A stretch of 39,669 nt of DNA from Anaerolineae bacterium (GCA_004297445.1 SCUK01000053.1:1-39669); one strand, 5' to 3'. Positions 31,559-39,558 are shown, counted from the stretch's first letter. Notes: a model not told the origin generated them from the letters alone. Numbers and translations are program-made.

Positions 31559-32716
31559 TCATTCCTGCACATCGAAAAAGCCCATCCAACCCAGCTCGGC
31601 GAACTCGCTCTGGTGGGCGTGGAACATGTAGTGTCCCGGCTCAAAGCCCTTGAACGATACTTCGATGATGCCGCGCTGCGCCTGGCATTGCATCACGGTA
31701 TCCACCGTCTTCAGGGTGGGGGTGAGCGTGGTGCCGTGGTCGTAGTAGTCAAAGAAGTTGGCGTGGATGTGCATGGAGTTGATTGGGTCGAATTCGGTCA
31801 TGTTCACCAGATAGATGCGCACCAGCTTGTCGCGCTTCACCGGAATCGGCTCGGTCATATAGCCGAAGGCGATGGAGTTCACTGCGTACACTTCATTCCC
31901 CTTGTCGAAGTTGGTGTCGAAGGCGTTCATCAGCATGAACATCTCCTGCACGTCTTTATTTTCCGGGCGCAGGTGGTTACGGCTGGCGGCAGCGGCCTGT
32001 TCCTCGCCGCTGTACTTGCGCGGGTCCGGGTCAATGATGAACCCGCCGTACAGCCCTTTGTGGATGTGACGCGCCAAGGGTACCGCATGGCAGTGGTAGA
32101 GATGGCAGCCAAACGGGTTGGCATCGAACTCATACGTCGTGCCTTCACCGGGGTAAATCATGCCGGGGCCAACGCCGGGCGCACCGTCCATCACCGCCGA
32201 GTGGATGCCGTGGAAGTGAATGGTGTGCGGGTGGCTGCCGGCGTTCACGAACTTGAGCCGGATGCGGTCGCCTTCCACACAGCGGATGGTCGGGCCCGGC
32301 ACGCGCCCGCTCAGGCCGCCATATCGCTGGGTCTCTGGCGAAGTTGGGCTGGCATACGCCCAGGCCGGGAAGCGTACACCCGGCGCGATTTCAATCTCGC
32401 GGTCTACCGCGATGAATTCATATTCCCGCAGGGTCTGGCCGCCGGGCAGGGTGCTGACCGTGCCATAGTCAAAATCCGTGAGCATTTCCATGGGGTGGAA
32501 GCGATTGAAGGCGTGGTCCACCGTTCCAACGGTTCCCGCGCCGCCATGCGCTCCATTTTCGCCATGCCCTTCATGCTCACCTGTCGGGGTGGGGGTGGGC
32601 GGGTTTCCGGTTTGCCCCGGCGCACTGCGCTGCCCGGCAAGAGCGGCGCCCAGGCTGCCCAGCAAACCCAACCCGCCAAAGCGCAGGAACTCGCGCCGGC
32701 TGACTTTTTTCTGCAT
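31559..32716 (-). CDS. Two-domain multicopper oxidase, Tat-exported, T1 copper in domain 1
   Basis: The product has 385 residues. The start at 32716 has GGAGA ahead. The N terminus is a Tat signal (SRREFLRF) and then a His-rich stretch (about 46-58). Domain 1 holds H164, H167, H169, H208, C209, H210 and H217; domain 2 holds H316, H318, H366 and H368. So eight His fit a trinuclear site made between subunits, while the T1 Cys exists only in domain 1: domain 2 has Ala367 in that place and Asn313 for the T1 His. This is the type C pattern of two-domain laccases. Likely trimer outside the membrane; substrate may be metal ions or phenols. Confidence 0.92.
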   Translation of the reverse strand: MQKKVSRREFLRFGGLGLLGSLGAALAGQRSAPGQTGNPPTPTPTGEHEGHGENGAHGGAGTVGTVDHAFNRFHPMEMLTDFDYGTVSTLPGGQTLREYEFIAVDREIEIAPGVRFPAWAYASPTSPETQRYGGLSGRVPGPTIRCVEGDRIRLKFVNAGSHPHTIHFHGIHSAVMDGAPGVGPGMIYPGEGTTYEFDANPFGCHLYHCHAVPLARHIHKGLYGGFIIDPDPRKYSGEEQAAAASRNHLRPENKDVQEMFMLMNAFDTNFDKGNEVYAVNSIAFGYMTEPIPVKRDKLVRIYLVNMTEFDPINSMHIHANFFDYYDHGTTLTPTLKTVDTVMQCQAQRGIIEVSFKGFEPGHYMFHAHQSEFAELGWMGFFDVQE

Positions 32717-32741
32717 ACGATTCTCCATTTCTATCAGGCCA

Positions 32742-32771
32742 AATATTTAGGTTAGACTAAACGTAAATATT
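32742..32771. promoter_or_regulatory. DtxR/MntR-family-like operator over the oxidase-ZIP promoter
   Basis: Perfect arms AATATTTA (32742-32749) and TAAATATT (32764-32771) flank an inner TTAG-A-CTAA dyad. The segment from 32747 begins TTAGGTTAGACTAA, which matches the first 14 positions of the DtxR/IdeR box (TTAGGTTAGSCTAACCTAA) with one mismatch, the central base. It covers the predicted transcription start (near 32765) just after the -10, where a metal-loaded repressor would block the start. Metal (Fe or Mn) repression is an inference; no regulator gene is in the window. Confidence 0.68.
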
Positions 32772-32800
32772 ATCATACCGATAAATGGCGTACTTGTCAA
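32772..32800 (-). promoter_or_regulatory. Near-consensus promoter of the oxidase-ZIP operon
   Basis: On the minus strand, TTGACA (32800-32795) and TATGAT (32777-32772) are 17 bases apart: six of six and five of six matches. Transcription would begin near 32765, about 50 bases before the ATG at 32716. This is among the strongest promoters in the window, as expected for a gene held off by a repressor. Confidence 0.85.
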
Positions 32801-32822
32801 TCAGACTTGCAGCGAAGAATCA

Positions 32823-32850
32823 AAAACGGCCGGGGAATCCCGGCCGTTTT
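32823..32850 (-). terminator. Terminator of recA-recX-rny transcript
   Basis: A 12-pair stem (32823-32834 with 32839-32850) closes a four-base loop. It lies 23 bases after the rny stop on the minus strand, and the stem ends in A4/T4, giving a short U run (TTTTTG). It resembles the 30301 terminator (CGGCCGG core). Confidence 0.82.
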
Positions 32851-32872
32851 GTGGTTTAGTGTAAGCCAATTT

Positions 32873-34393
32873 CTACTTGGCGAAATCCACCGCGCGGGTT
32901 TCGCGCAATACCGTCACCTTAATCTGGCCGGGGTACTGCATGGTCTCTTCAATCTGTTTGGCGATGTCGCGCGCCAGCCGGGTGGCATCCAGGTCGTCGA
33001 TTTCATCCGGCCGCACGATGATACGCACTTCGCGCCCGGCCTGAAGGGCGTACGTCTGCGTCACGCCCTTGAAGGACATGGCGATGTCTTCGAGCGATTT
33101 CACGCGCTTGATGTACTGGTCCAGGTTCTCGCGCCGTGCCCCCGGCCGCGCCCCGCTGATGGCGTCAGCCGCCTCAACGATGATGGCCTCCAGCGACTCC
33201 TGTTCCACCTCGTGATGGTGCGCCGCCACCGCATTGACCACCAGCGGCGGCACGCCATAGCGCGCGATGTACTCGGCGCCGATGCCGGCATGCGTGCCTT
33301 CCAGGTCGTGGTCCATCGCCTTGCCGATGTCGTGCAGCAGGCCGCCCATCTTGGCCAGTTCCACGTCCGCGCCCAGTTCCGCCGCAATCACCGAAGCGAT
33401 TTTGCTGGACTCAACCGCGTGGTCAAGCTGGTTCTGCCCGTAGGAGGTGCGGAATTTCAGCCGCCCCAGCACGCGAGTGACCTCGCGGTGCAGGTTGGGC
33501 ACGCCGGCCTCATAGGCGGCTTCTTCGCCGGCTTCCTTGATGATTTTCTCGACTTCTTTCTCTTCTTTTTGCAGCGTCTTCTCTATGCTGGCCGGATGAA
33601 TGCGTCCATCCGCCACCAGTTTCTGCAGGGTGCGCCGGGCCACTTCGCGCCGCACCGGGTCAAAGCAGGAAATCGTCACCGACTCCGGCGTATCATCCAC
33701 GATGACGTCCACCCCCGCCGCCTGTTCAAAGGAGTGGATGTTGCGCCCGTTGCGGCCGATGATGCGGCCCTTCATCTCGTCTGAGGGCAGGGTGACCACC
33801 GACGTGGTGATTTCGGATACATGGTCAGAGGCCACGCGCTGGATGGCCAGGGTGATGAGCTTGCGGGCGCGGTCTTCGCCTTCCTCGCGCGCTTCGGCCT
33901 CTATCTGCCGCATGATGCGCGCCATATCCGAACGGGCTTCTTTTTCCACTTCCTTCAACAGCAGGGTCCGCGCTTCGTCGTTGGTCATGGACGAAATGCG
34001 CTGCAACTGCTCCAGCGCCGCGGCATGCTGTTCTTCCAGTTCGTTGGCGCGCTTGTCGATCTTGCTCTGGCGCTTGTTCAGGGTCTGGTCGCGCTGTTCC
34101 AGTTTCTCGGTGCGGTCGTCCAGTTCGGTGCGCCGCTTTTGCAGCCGTTCATCTTCCTTGGTCAGTTCCTTGCGGCGGCGTTCAATATCCGCTTCGGCAG
34201 ACTCGCGCAGTTCAATCGCCTTGTCTTTGGCGGCCAGTTCCACCACGCGGGCCTTCTCGCGCGCTTCGGACAAAATCTGACCGGCCTTGGTTTCTTCGCG
34301 TTTGATTGCCTGTTGTTCCAGGAAGTACTTGATGCCATAGCCGATGGCGATACCGATCACCGCGGCCAAAGCGATGAAAATGGGGTTGTTCAT
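32873..34393 (-). CDS. rny: Ribonuclease Y
   Basis: The product has 506 residues. One N-terminal membrane helix (about 4-24) is followed by a long charged coiled coil (30-150), a KH domain with GRIIGRNGRN (209-218) and an HD domain with H354-D355 in LLHDIGKAMDHDLEGTHAG. RNase Y starts mRNA decay by endonuclease cuts at the membrane. The ATG overlaps the recX stop by four bases (ATGA). The recA-recX-rny linkage is found in several Gram-positive-like phyla. Length and domain order match the family. Confidence 0.97.
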   Translation of the reverse strand: MNNPIFIALAAVIGIAIGYGIKYFLEQQAIKREETKAGQILSEAREKARVVELAAKDKAIELRESAEADIERRRKELTKEDERLQKRRTELDDRTEKLEQRDQTLNKRQSKIDKRANELEEQHAAALEQLQRISSMTNDEARTLLLKEVEKEARSDMARIMRQIEAEAREEGEDRARKLITLAIQRVASDHVSEITTSVVTLPSDEMKGRIIGRNGRNIHSFEQAAGVDVIVDDTPESVTISCFDPVRREVARRTLQKLVADGRIHPASIEKTLQKEEKEVEKIIKEAGEEAAYEAGVPNLHREVTRVLGRLKFRTSYGQNQLDHAVESSKIASVIAAELGADVELAKMGGLLHDIGKAMDHDLEGTHAGIGAEYIARYGVPPLVVNAVAAHHHEVEQESLEAIIVEAADAISGARPGARRENLDQYIKRVKSLEDIAMSFKGVTQTYALQAGREVRIIVRPDEIDDLDATRLARDIAKQIEETMQYPGQIKVTVLRETRAVDFAK

Positions 34394-35055
34394 GGGTCTA
34401 CCTCGTTGTCGCTGAATTGGTTTTCAGGTTGGCTGCCTTCCTGCTGCGCCCACACCTGCGGAACTACGGATTGGATAATGTCATAGGAAAATCCCCGCCG
34501 CCCCAGGAAGCCATACATCTTCTTGCGGAATTCGTCGTACTCCAGGCCGCGATAGCGCCGTGCCTGCTTGAGCCCGGCGTTCAACGCCAGGGGTTCTTCG
34601 TTCAGCCCATCCAGGGCCTTCTCAATTGTCGTTTCGGCCACGCCTTTTTGGCGCAATTCCATGCGCAGGGCGCGCCCGCCGCGCGGCCGGAACTCGCTGC
34701 GGTTTTCCACCCACATGCCGGCAAATTGCTCATCATTCAACAGGCCGTTGGTTCGCAGGCGGCTGATGATTTCATCCTGCACCGAATCAGCCACTTCCTT
34801 CTTCTTGAGGTTCTCGCGCACTTCCTGTTCGGTACGCGGCTTGAAACTGAGGAAATTGAGCGCGCGTTGCAGGGCCACTTCGGTTTCGTCTTTGGCCCGC
34901 ATTTCGCTGATTTTGTAGTCGCTCAGTTCCTGCCCGATGCTCAGCCACACTGCCACAATGCGCGCCAACCCGAAAGCGAACTCGCCATCCAGGTACACGT
35001 TCACCCGGTTGGGATTGCGTTTCTGCACTTTCAGGGCGGTTACTTTCTTTCCCAT
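34390..35055 (-). CDS. recX: Regulatory protein RecX
   Basis: The product has 221 residues, made of small three-helix repeats, with ALNFLSFKPRTEQEVRENLKKK and GLLNDEQFAGMWVENRSEFRPRGGRALRMELRQKGV as typical RecX segments. RecX limits RecA filament growth. It starts 295 bases after recA stops; a hairpin lies 27 bases before the ATG. GAGAGACG is a weak ribosome binding site. The stop overlaps the rny start, so those two are coupled. Confidence 0.95.
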   Translation of the reverse strand: MGKKVTALKVQKRNPNRVNVYLDGEFAFGLARIVAVWLSIGQELSDYKISEMRAKDETEVALQRALNFLSFKPRTEQEVRENLKKKEVADSVQDEIISRLRTNGLLNDEQFAGMWVENRSEFRPRGGRALRMELRQKGVAETTIEKALDGLNEEPLALNAGLKQARRYRGLEYDEFRKKMYGFLGRRGFSYDIIQSVVPQVWAQQEGSQPENQFSDNEVDP

Positions 35056-35350
35056 CGTCTCTCACGTGCCTCTTTAACGCGCACAGCCGTGAAGCCTTTC
35101 GGCCACGGCTGTGAAATCATGCCAAACAAATCTCAGATACGCTTGTTGAACCGGTCAGACCGCCCGGCGGTCATCCGTTACGGCAAGGAACGCCCAGCAG
35201 GCACTTCCCGTACGTTGATGTCCTTATCTTCATCCAGTTCGGGCGCTGCCGGTCTTGCAGGGCAGGGCGCCGCCGGTCTTTCCGTTTTCTGAGTCAGGTT
35301 GTCACAGCCGTTGCGCCTGTGCGGCGCATTCGCTGCGGGAAGCCTTGCGG
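35056..35350. other. recA-recX intergenic region, no confident gene
   Basis: These 295 bases hold the hairpin described at 35082-35113 and a 16-base direct repeat with one mismatch (35241-35256 and 35265-35280, 24 bases apart). Two long open frames overlap here in opposite directions: a plus-strand frame 35119-35292 (57 codons from an ATG with no ribosome binding site) and a minus-strand frame that runs out of recA to 35178 without a usable start. Neither is supported well enough to be called a gene. Confidence 0.5.
35082..35113 (-). terminator. Hairpin between recA and recX, possible attenuator
   Basis: A ten-pair stem (35082-35091 with 35104-35113) is continued, after two unpaired A, by GCC/GGC (35094-35096 with 35101-35103). 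On the minus strand it is followed by CGCGTTAAAG, not a T run. Read-through past a weak terminator is how recX is kept below recA in some bacteria; the same idea fits here but is not proven. Confidence 0.5.
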
Positions 35351-36403
35351 TTAGCCGAGGTCGCCCTCGTCGTCCGCTTCAACGTCAGATTCGTCGGTGG
35401 GCAGGGGCATCACGCCTTCTGAAAGCACCTGTTGACGAATTAAGGCTTCAATTTCCGCAGCCAGGCCTGGGTTTTCTCGCAGGGCATCTTTGGTGTGTTC
35501 ACGGCCCTGTCCCAGCCGGTTGTCGCCATAGGAGTAGAACGAACCCCGTTTGTCGACGATATTCATTTCGGTCGCCAAGTCGAGCAGGTCGCCCATCCTG
35601 GAGATGCCTTCATTATACATGATATCAAACTCGGCCACCCGGAAGGGGGCCGCCACCTTGTTTTTGACCACTCGGACGCGTGTTCTATTGCCAATAACTT
35701 CCTGCCCGGCCTTGATGGACTGGATTCGGCGTACATCCATGCGGATGCTGGCGTAGAATTTCAGGGCATTGCCGCCGGTGGTGGTTTCGGGGTTGCCGAA
35801 CATTACACCAATCTTCTGGCGCAACTGGTTGGTGAAGATAACGCAGGTATTCGTCTGTTTAATCACGCCGCTGAGCTTGCGCAACGCCTGGCTCATGAGG
35901 CGCGCCTGCACGCCCATGGTGGCATCGCCCATGTCGCCTTCGAGTTCAGAGCGCGGCACCAGCGCCGCCACCGAGTCGATGATGATGAGGTCCACCGCGC
36001 CGGAGCGCACCAGCGCTTCGGTGATTTCCAGCGCCTGTTCGCCCATATCCGGTTGGGAGATGAGCAGGTTAGCCACATCCACGCCCAGGCGGGCGGCATA
36101 GCCGGGATCGAGGGCGTGTTCCATATCAATGAAAGCCGCCGTGCCGCCCATGCGCTGGCATTCGGCGACCACATGGAGACAGATGGTGGTCTTGCCAGAG
36201 GATTCCGGGCCGTAAATTTCAGTCACGCGGCCGCGCGGGATGCCCCCCACGCCGAGGGCGATATCCAGCGAAATCGCGCCGGTGGGGATGGCCTCCACGG
36301 CCATGTGCTTCGCTTCGCCCAGCCGCATGATGGCGCCGTCTCCGAAGCGTTTGGTGATGGCGCTCAGCGCGCTATCCAGCGCCTTTTGGCGATTGTCAGA
36401 CAT
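35351..36403 (-). CDS. recA: DNA recombination and repair protein RecA
   Basis: The product has 350 residues. Walker A is GPESSGKTT (65-73), Walker B is [10 protein letters not shown], and the L2 loop has [17 protein letters not shown]. RecA forms filaments on single-stranded DNA, swaps strands, and triggers LexA self-cleavage. The C terminus is acidic ([13 protein letters not shown]), which tempers filament formation in E. coli. The ATG at 36403 follows GGAAGGAAGGAA. It heads the recA-recX-rny transcript. No intein is present. Confidence 0.98.
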   Translation of the reverse strand: MSDNRQKALDSALSAITKRFGDGAIMRLGEAKHMAVEAIPTGAISLDIALGVGGIPRGRVTEIYGPESSGKTTICLHVVAECQRMGGTAAFIDMEHALDPGYAARLGVDVANLLISQPDMGEQALEITEALVRSGAVDLIIIDSVAALVPRSELEGDMGDATMGVQARLMSQALRKLSGVIKQTNTCVIFTNQLRQKIGVMFGNPETTTGGNALKFYASIRMDVRRIQSIKAGQEVIGNRTRVRVVKNKVAAPFRVAEFDIMYNEGISRMGDLLDLATEMNIVDKRGSFYSYGDNRLGQGREHTKDALRENPGLAAEIEALIRQQVLSEGVMPLPTDESDVEADDEGDLG

Positions 36404-36442
36404 TGTTGGGATTCCTTCCTTCCGTTGGATACTGCTGAACCT

Positions 36443-36471
36443 ATTCTACAAGAGGAAGGAGGTTCTGGCAA
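36443..36471 (-). promoter_or_regulatory. recA promoter
   Basis: On the minus strand TTGCCA (36471-36466) and TAGAAT (36448-36443) are 17 bases apart, each matching consensus in five of six positions. The start would be near 36436, 33 bases before the recA ATG. GAACC (36437-36441) and GGTTC (36461-36465) form an inverted pair around the -10, a possible repressor contact, but it does not match a known SOS box. Confidence 0.75.
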
Positions 36472-36546
36472 AACGAATGTGTGCCAAATGCGAACCGGAA
36501 GCCGAATTAACTTTACAGAAAAGAAGGAAAAGAAGGAAAGGAAAGA

Positions 36547-37230
36547 CTACACGTCCAGCCGGTAGCCCACCCCGCGGATGGTGCGCAGCAACTTGGGCTT
36601 CTTGGGGTCTTTTTCCAGAGCGTTGCGCAACCAGGAGATGTGCACGTCCAGCGTGCGGGTGTCTCCGGTGTAATCGGTGCGCCACACTTTCTTGAACAGC
36701 TCTTCGCGTTCCACCACTTCCCCCTTGCGGTCCATCAGCATTTTAAGCAGCCGTATCAGACGCGGCGTGAGCGTGGTTTTCTTGTTATTACAGCGCACCT
36801 GCCGCCCTTCAATATCCAGATGCACGGGGCCAGCCTTTACCATCCGGTCTTCGTCGCTGGGAAGTAATGGTTGGATGCGATTGACCAGCTTGCGCGAGGT
36901 GAACGGGAGCGAGAGACTCACGTTGGCGCAGTTCTCATCTTCATCCGGCGGGTTGTCATCATCCGTGATCAGCATGATGGGCATGCCGTTCACCCGTTCG
37001 CGGATGGCCGTGCAGATGCGTTTGCCGCTGGTGTGCATGGAAGCGGCATCCACCACCACCAGGTGCAGGTCGGCGCGGTTCAAACTGCCCAGCGCTTCCT
37101 TGCCGGTGGTGACGATATCTACGTTAAAGCCTTTTTTTTGTAGTGTTGGGACGAACTCGGGGTTGCTTTTCCAGCGCCCCTCTACCCAAAGGATTCTGGC
37201 CGATAATTTCTGTGCCGCGCGCTTTGCCAT
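36547..37230 (-). CDS. Orphan OmpR/PhoB-type response regulator with degenerate receiver
   Basis: The product has 227 residues. The ATG at 37230 follows GGGGGA; upstream starts are in the promoter. Residues 10-122 have the receiver fold, with D61 at the phosphorylation place, but the acidic pair is reduced to E17-G18 and the invariant Lys is Leu (L108-P-F). Residues 130-227 are a winged helix (TLTPRLIRLLKMLMDRKG, then DTRTLDVHISWLRNALEKD and TIRGVGYRLDV). No histidine kinase is near. It may work without phosphorylation, as known for other atypical regulators. It may control itself through AACCTTAA sites upstream. Confidence 0.9.
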   Translation of the reverse strand: MAKRAAQKLSARILWVEGRWKSNPEFVPTLQKKGFNVDIVTTGKEALGSLNRADLHLVVVDAASMHTSGKRICTAIRERVNGMPIMLITDDDNPPDEDENCANVSLSLPFTSRKLVNRIQPLLPSDEDRMVKAGPVHLDIEGRQVRCNNKKTTLTPRLIRLLKMLMDRKGEVVEREELFKKVWRTDYTGDTRTLDVHISWLRNALEKDPKKPKLLRTIRGVGYRLDV

Positions 37231-37244
37231 ACTTATCCCCCGCT

Positions 37245-37364
37245 CCTTAACCTTAACGTGTTGTTGCGCATCGGCCAACCAGCTCCCGGAACCATTGTGG
37301 GCGGGATTATAACCGACAAACCTTAAAGTGTGCAAATGCCCCACCAGTACTGTGTTTTAAGGTT
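37245..37364. promoter_or_regulatory. AACCTTAA repeats around the response regulator promoter
   Basis: The octamer AACCTTAA is present at 37249-37256 and 37319-37326, and as its complement at 37357-37364. An extra CCTTAA at 37245-37250 makes a tandem pair with the first. One site lies in the response regulator 5-prime leader beside its ribosome binding site, one between its -35 and -10, one upstream of the -35. Tandem hexamer sites are what OmpR-type dimers bind, so autoregulation is the simplest reading. Confidence 0.58.
37306..37334 (-). promoter_or_regulatory. Promoter of the response regulator gene
   Basis: On the minus strand TATAAT (37311-37306) is a perfect -10, and TGCACA (37334-37329), 17 bases upstream, matches the -35 at four positions. 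The leader would be about 70 bases long. Confidence 0.72.
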
Positions 37365-37452
37365 AAATCACTTGCGCAGAAAATCCAGATTTCCGCGTTT
37401 GAGGATTTTCGGGCAGGCGGTTGTCGATTTCAGGTCAAAAATGCATCCGTGA

Positions 37453-37481
37453 TAGAATTAGCAAGCGCGGGTTTTCCCGCG
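37453..37481 (+). promoter_or_regulatory. Possible -10 and leader hairpin of the nuclease gene
   Basis: TAGAAT at 37453-37458 is a good -10, but no good -35 is seen at the right distance (TTCAGG at 37429-37434, 18 bases away, is weak), so an activator may be needed. A six-pair hairpin CGCGGG-TTTT-CCCGCG (37466-37481) is located near the 5-prime end of the mRNA. Confidence 0.4.
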
Positions 37482-37508
37482 TTCGCATCCTGCGTTGGAG
37501 GACCCGGT

Positions 37509-38096
37509 ATGTCCGTTGACATGGTAGAGGTGACGATCGACAGCATCCGCGTCGGGCTGATGTCCCAACAACGGGTAGTCATCCTGCGTGAAGTTGGCGC
37601 CGATCGTTACCTGGCCATCTGGGTGGACCCGTACATGGCCGAACAGATTACGTTTGCCTTGCAGGATGTTGAAGTCGCCCGCCCCATGTCGCATGACCTG
37701 ATTAAGAATATGCTCAACCAGATGGGGGCGCGCGTGGTGCGCGTCGAAGTCATCGAACTCAAGGATGATGTTTTTTACGGCAACATTGTGGTTGAACACG
37801 AAGGCGAAATGATGGATATCGATTCACGCCCTTCCGACGCGCTGGCCCTTGCTGTACGTGTCAATGTGCCCATCTTTGTGGCCCGCGCCGTCATGGAAGA
37901 GGCCGGCATCACCCCCGAAGAAGACATGGGTGAGCAGGAAGGCGAGAGCGCGCCCGAAATGCCGCTGAGCGAAAACGGCGGGGACGGGGAAGGCGAGGAG
38001 GATGAAGAGCGCCTTTCGGTATTTGAAGACTTTCTGGATAACCTCGAACTGGGCGGCAAAGATGCCCCGGGCGAGGAGGATGACGACGAAGACTGA
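37509..38096 (+). CDS. Bifunctional nuclease (BFN/DUF151) domain protein with UvrB/C-like tail
   Basis: The product has 195 residues. Residues 1-130 are the BFN domain, with YLAIWVDPYMAEQITFALQ, RPMSHDLIKNML and DSRPSDALALAVRVNVPIFV. This family includes Thermotoga TM0160 and plant proteins with RNase and DNase activity. Near residues 167-183 a short UVR-like helix (EERLSVFEDFLDNLEL) follows an acidic linker, and the end is very acidic (GEEDDDED). The ATG at 37509 has GGAGGA before it. It is 26 bases ahead of dnaB. Confidence 0.92.
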   Translation: MSVDMVEVTIDSIRVGLMSQQRVVILREVGADRYLAIWVDPYMAEQITFALQDVEVARPMSHDLIKNMLNQMGARVVRVEVIELKDDVFYGNIVVEHEGEMMDIDSRPSDALALAVRVNVPIFVARAVMEEAGITPEEDMGEQEGESAPEMPLSENGGDGEGEEDEERLSVFEDFLDNLELGGKDAPGEEDDDED

Positions 38097-38122
38097 ATCC
38101 AGGCACTTGATTCCAACCTGCC

Positions 38123-39505
38123 ATGACAGACAATTTCCCCTTTGAGACCGAGACCGCCCCGGCGGCCGGCCCTCAGATTATCCCCCACAGCCGCGAGGCG
38201 GAAGAAGCCGTAATCGGCTCGGTACTCATTAATCCCGAAGCCTACTTTGACGTTGCCCAGTTCATCAAACCGGACGACTTTTACATTCACCGCCACCGCT
38301 GGGTGTGGGAGACGTTTGCCCGGCTGGTGGAGCAGCGCACCCCGCTGGACATCCTCACCGTCACCGAGGAACTGGACCAGCAGGGCCGCCTGGCGGAAAT
38401 CGGCGGGGCGGCGTTCCTTACCCAATTGGTTAACAATGTCCCCACCTCGCTGCATGCCGAGGCGTACGCCCGGCTGGTGGAACAGACCGCCATCCGGCGG
38501 CGGATGATTGACGCCGCCAATGCTATTGCCCGGGTGGCGTACCAGGAAGAACTGACGATTGAATCGGCGATTGACGAGGCGGAAAAATCCGTCTTCTCGA
38601 TCAGCGACCGGCGCATGCAGCAGGACCTCCAGCCCATTCAGGCAGTGCTTGGCGATTTTTACGACCGCATTAGCGACATGGCTGCCCGCGGCGATGAGTT
38701 GTACGGCGTGCCCACCGGCTTCGTGGACCTGGAAAAGATGCTCGGCGGCCTGCAACCCTCCGACCTGTTAATCATCGCCGGTCGCCCGGGGCAGGGCAAA
38801 ACCTCGTTCCTGCTATCGATTGCCAAACACGCCGCGCAACAGCACAAGAAACACGTAGCCATCTTCTCCATGGAAATGAGCAACGAACAGGTTGTCCAGC
38901 GCCTGATTTCGCACGAAACCGGCATTGACGTGCAACGTCTGCGCCAGGGCAAGCTGGATGAAGATGAGTGGAAATTATTCGCCCAGGCGATGGAAACCAT
39001 GGGCAAGACAAAAGTGTTTCTGGACGACACCCCCTCCATCACCCCTACCCAGATGCGCGCCAAGTGCCGCCGCCTGCATATGGAACACCGCATTGACCTG
39101 GTCGTGGTGGACTATGTGCAGTTGATGTCCGGCGACCGGCGCACCGACAACCGGGTGCAGGAAGTTTCCTACATCACCCGTAACCTGAAAGTACTGGCGC
39201 GTGAACTGAATGTGCCGGTGCTGGCCGCCGCCCAGTTGAGCCGCGCCGTCGAACAACGCGCCGACAAACGCCCCCAGCTCTCCGACCTGCGCGAATCCGG
39301 CTCGCTGGAACAGGACGCCGATATTGTGATGTTCATTTACCGGCCGGACCTGGCGGACGTCGATTCGATAAAACAAAATGTCGCGGAGATCGTGGTCGCC
39401 AAGCACCGCAACGGCCCCACCGGCAGCATTGAGCTCGTGTTCCGCAACCAGATGGCGAAGTTCGAAAACGCCGCCACCCGTTACTTGGATGTGTCCAAGG
39501 TTTGA
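38123..39505 (+). CDS. dnaB: Replicative DNA helicase DnaB
   Basis: The product has 460 residues. The N-terminal helical domain (about 20-125) is typical: PHSREAEEAVIGSVLINPEA. The RecA-like ATPase has Walker A GRPGQGKTS (220-228), then HVAIFSMEMSNEQV and DLVVVDYVQLMSG. DnaB is the ring helicase that unwinds the replication fork and carries DnaG primase. No intein interrupts it. No clear ribosome binding site precedes the ATG at 38123, so coupling to the nuclease gene is likely. Confidence 0.97.
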   Translation: MTDNFPFETETAPAAGPQIIPHSREAEEAVIGSVLINPEAYFDVAQFIKPDDFYIHRHRWVWETFARLVEQRTPLDILTVTEELDQQGRLAEIGGAAFLTQLVNNVPTSLHAEAYARLVEQTAIRRRMIDAANAIARVAYQEELTIESAIDEAEKSVFSISDRRMQQDLQPIQAVLGDFYDRISDMAARGDELYGVPTGFVDLEKMLGGLQPSDLLIIAGRPGQGKTSFLLSIAKHAAQQHKKHVAIFSMEMSNEQVVQRLISHETGIDVQRLRQGKLDEDEWKLFAQAMETMGKTKVFLDDTPSITPTQMRAKCRRLHMEHRIDLVVVDYVQLMSGDRRTDNRVQEVSYITRNLKVLARELNVPVLAAAQLSRAVEQRADKRPQLSDLRESGSLEQDADIVMFIYRPDLADVDSIKQNVAEIVVAKHRNGPTGSIELVFRNQMAKFENAATRYLDVSKV

Positions 39506-39532
39506 GGTAGGGCGGGTTCTTCTATTAATGAC

Positions 39533-39558
39533 AAACGCTCGCCAGCCGGCGAGCGTTT
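39533..39558. terminator. Terminator after dnaB
   Basis: An 11-pair perfect stem (39533-39543 with 39548-39558) closes an AGCC loop, followed by TGATTTC on the plus strand. It lies between converging genes and may serve both; on the minus strand the tail is TGTCATTAAT. Confidence 0.82.

Noticed and set aside
30330..32755. Two long plus-strand frames (377 and 403 codons) opposite the ZIP and oxidase genes
   Set aside because: Both are shadows of genes with full metal-binding motifs; they are Gln/His/Arg-rich with no domains.
36404..36546. SOS (LexA) box upstream of recA
   Set aside because: GAACC and GGTTC lie on either side of the -10, but the spacing fits neither the Gram-positive (GAAC-N4-GTTC) nor the E. 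coli (CTGT-N8-ACAG) box, so no LexA site is called.
35495..36565. 356-codon plus-strand frame opposite recA
   Set aside because: It is an antisense shadow of a certain recA gene.
38123..39505. Intein in dnaB or recA
   Set aside because: Both genes have uninterrupted Walker A and B regions and normal family length (460 and 350 residues).
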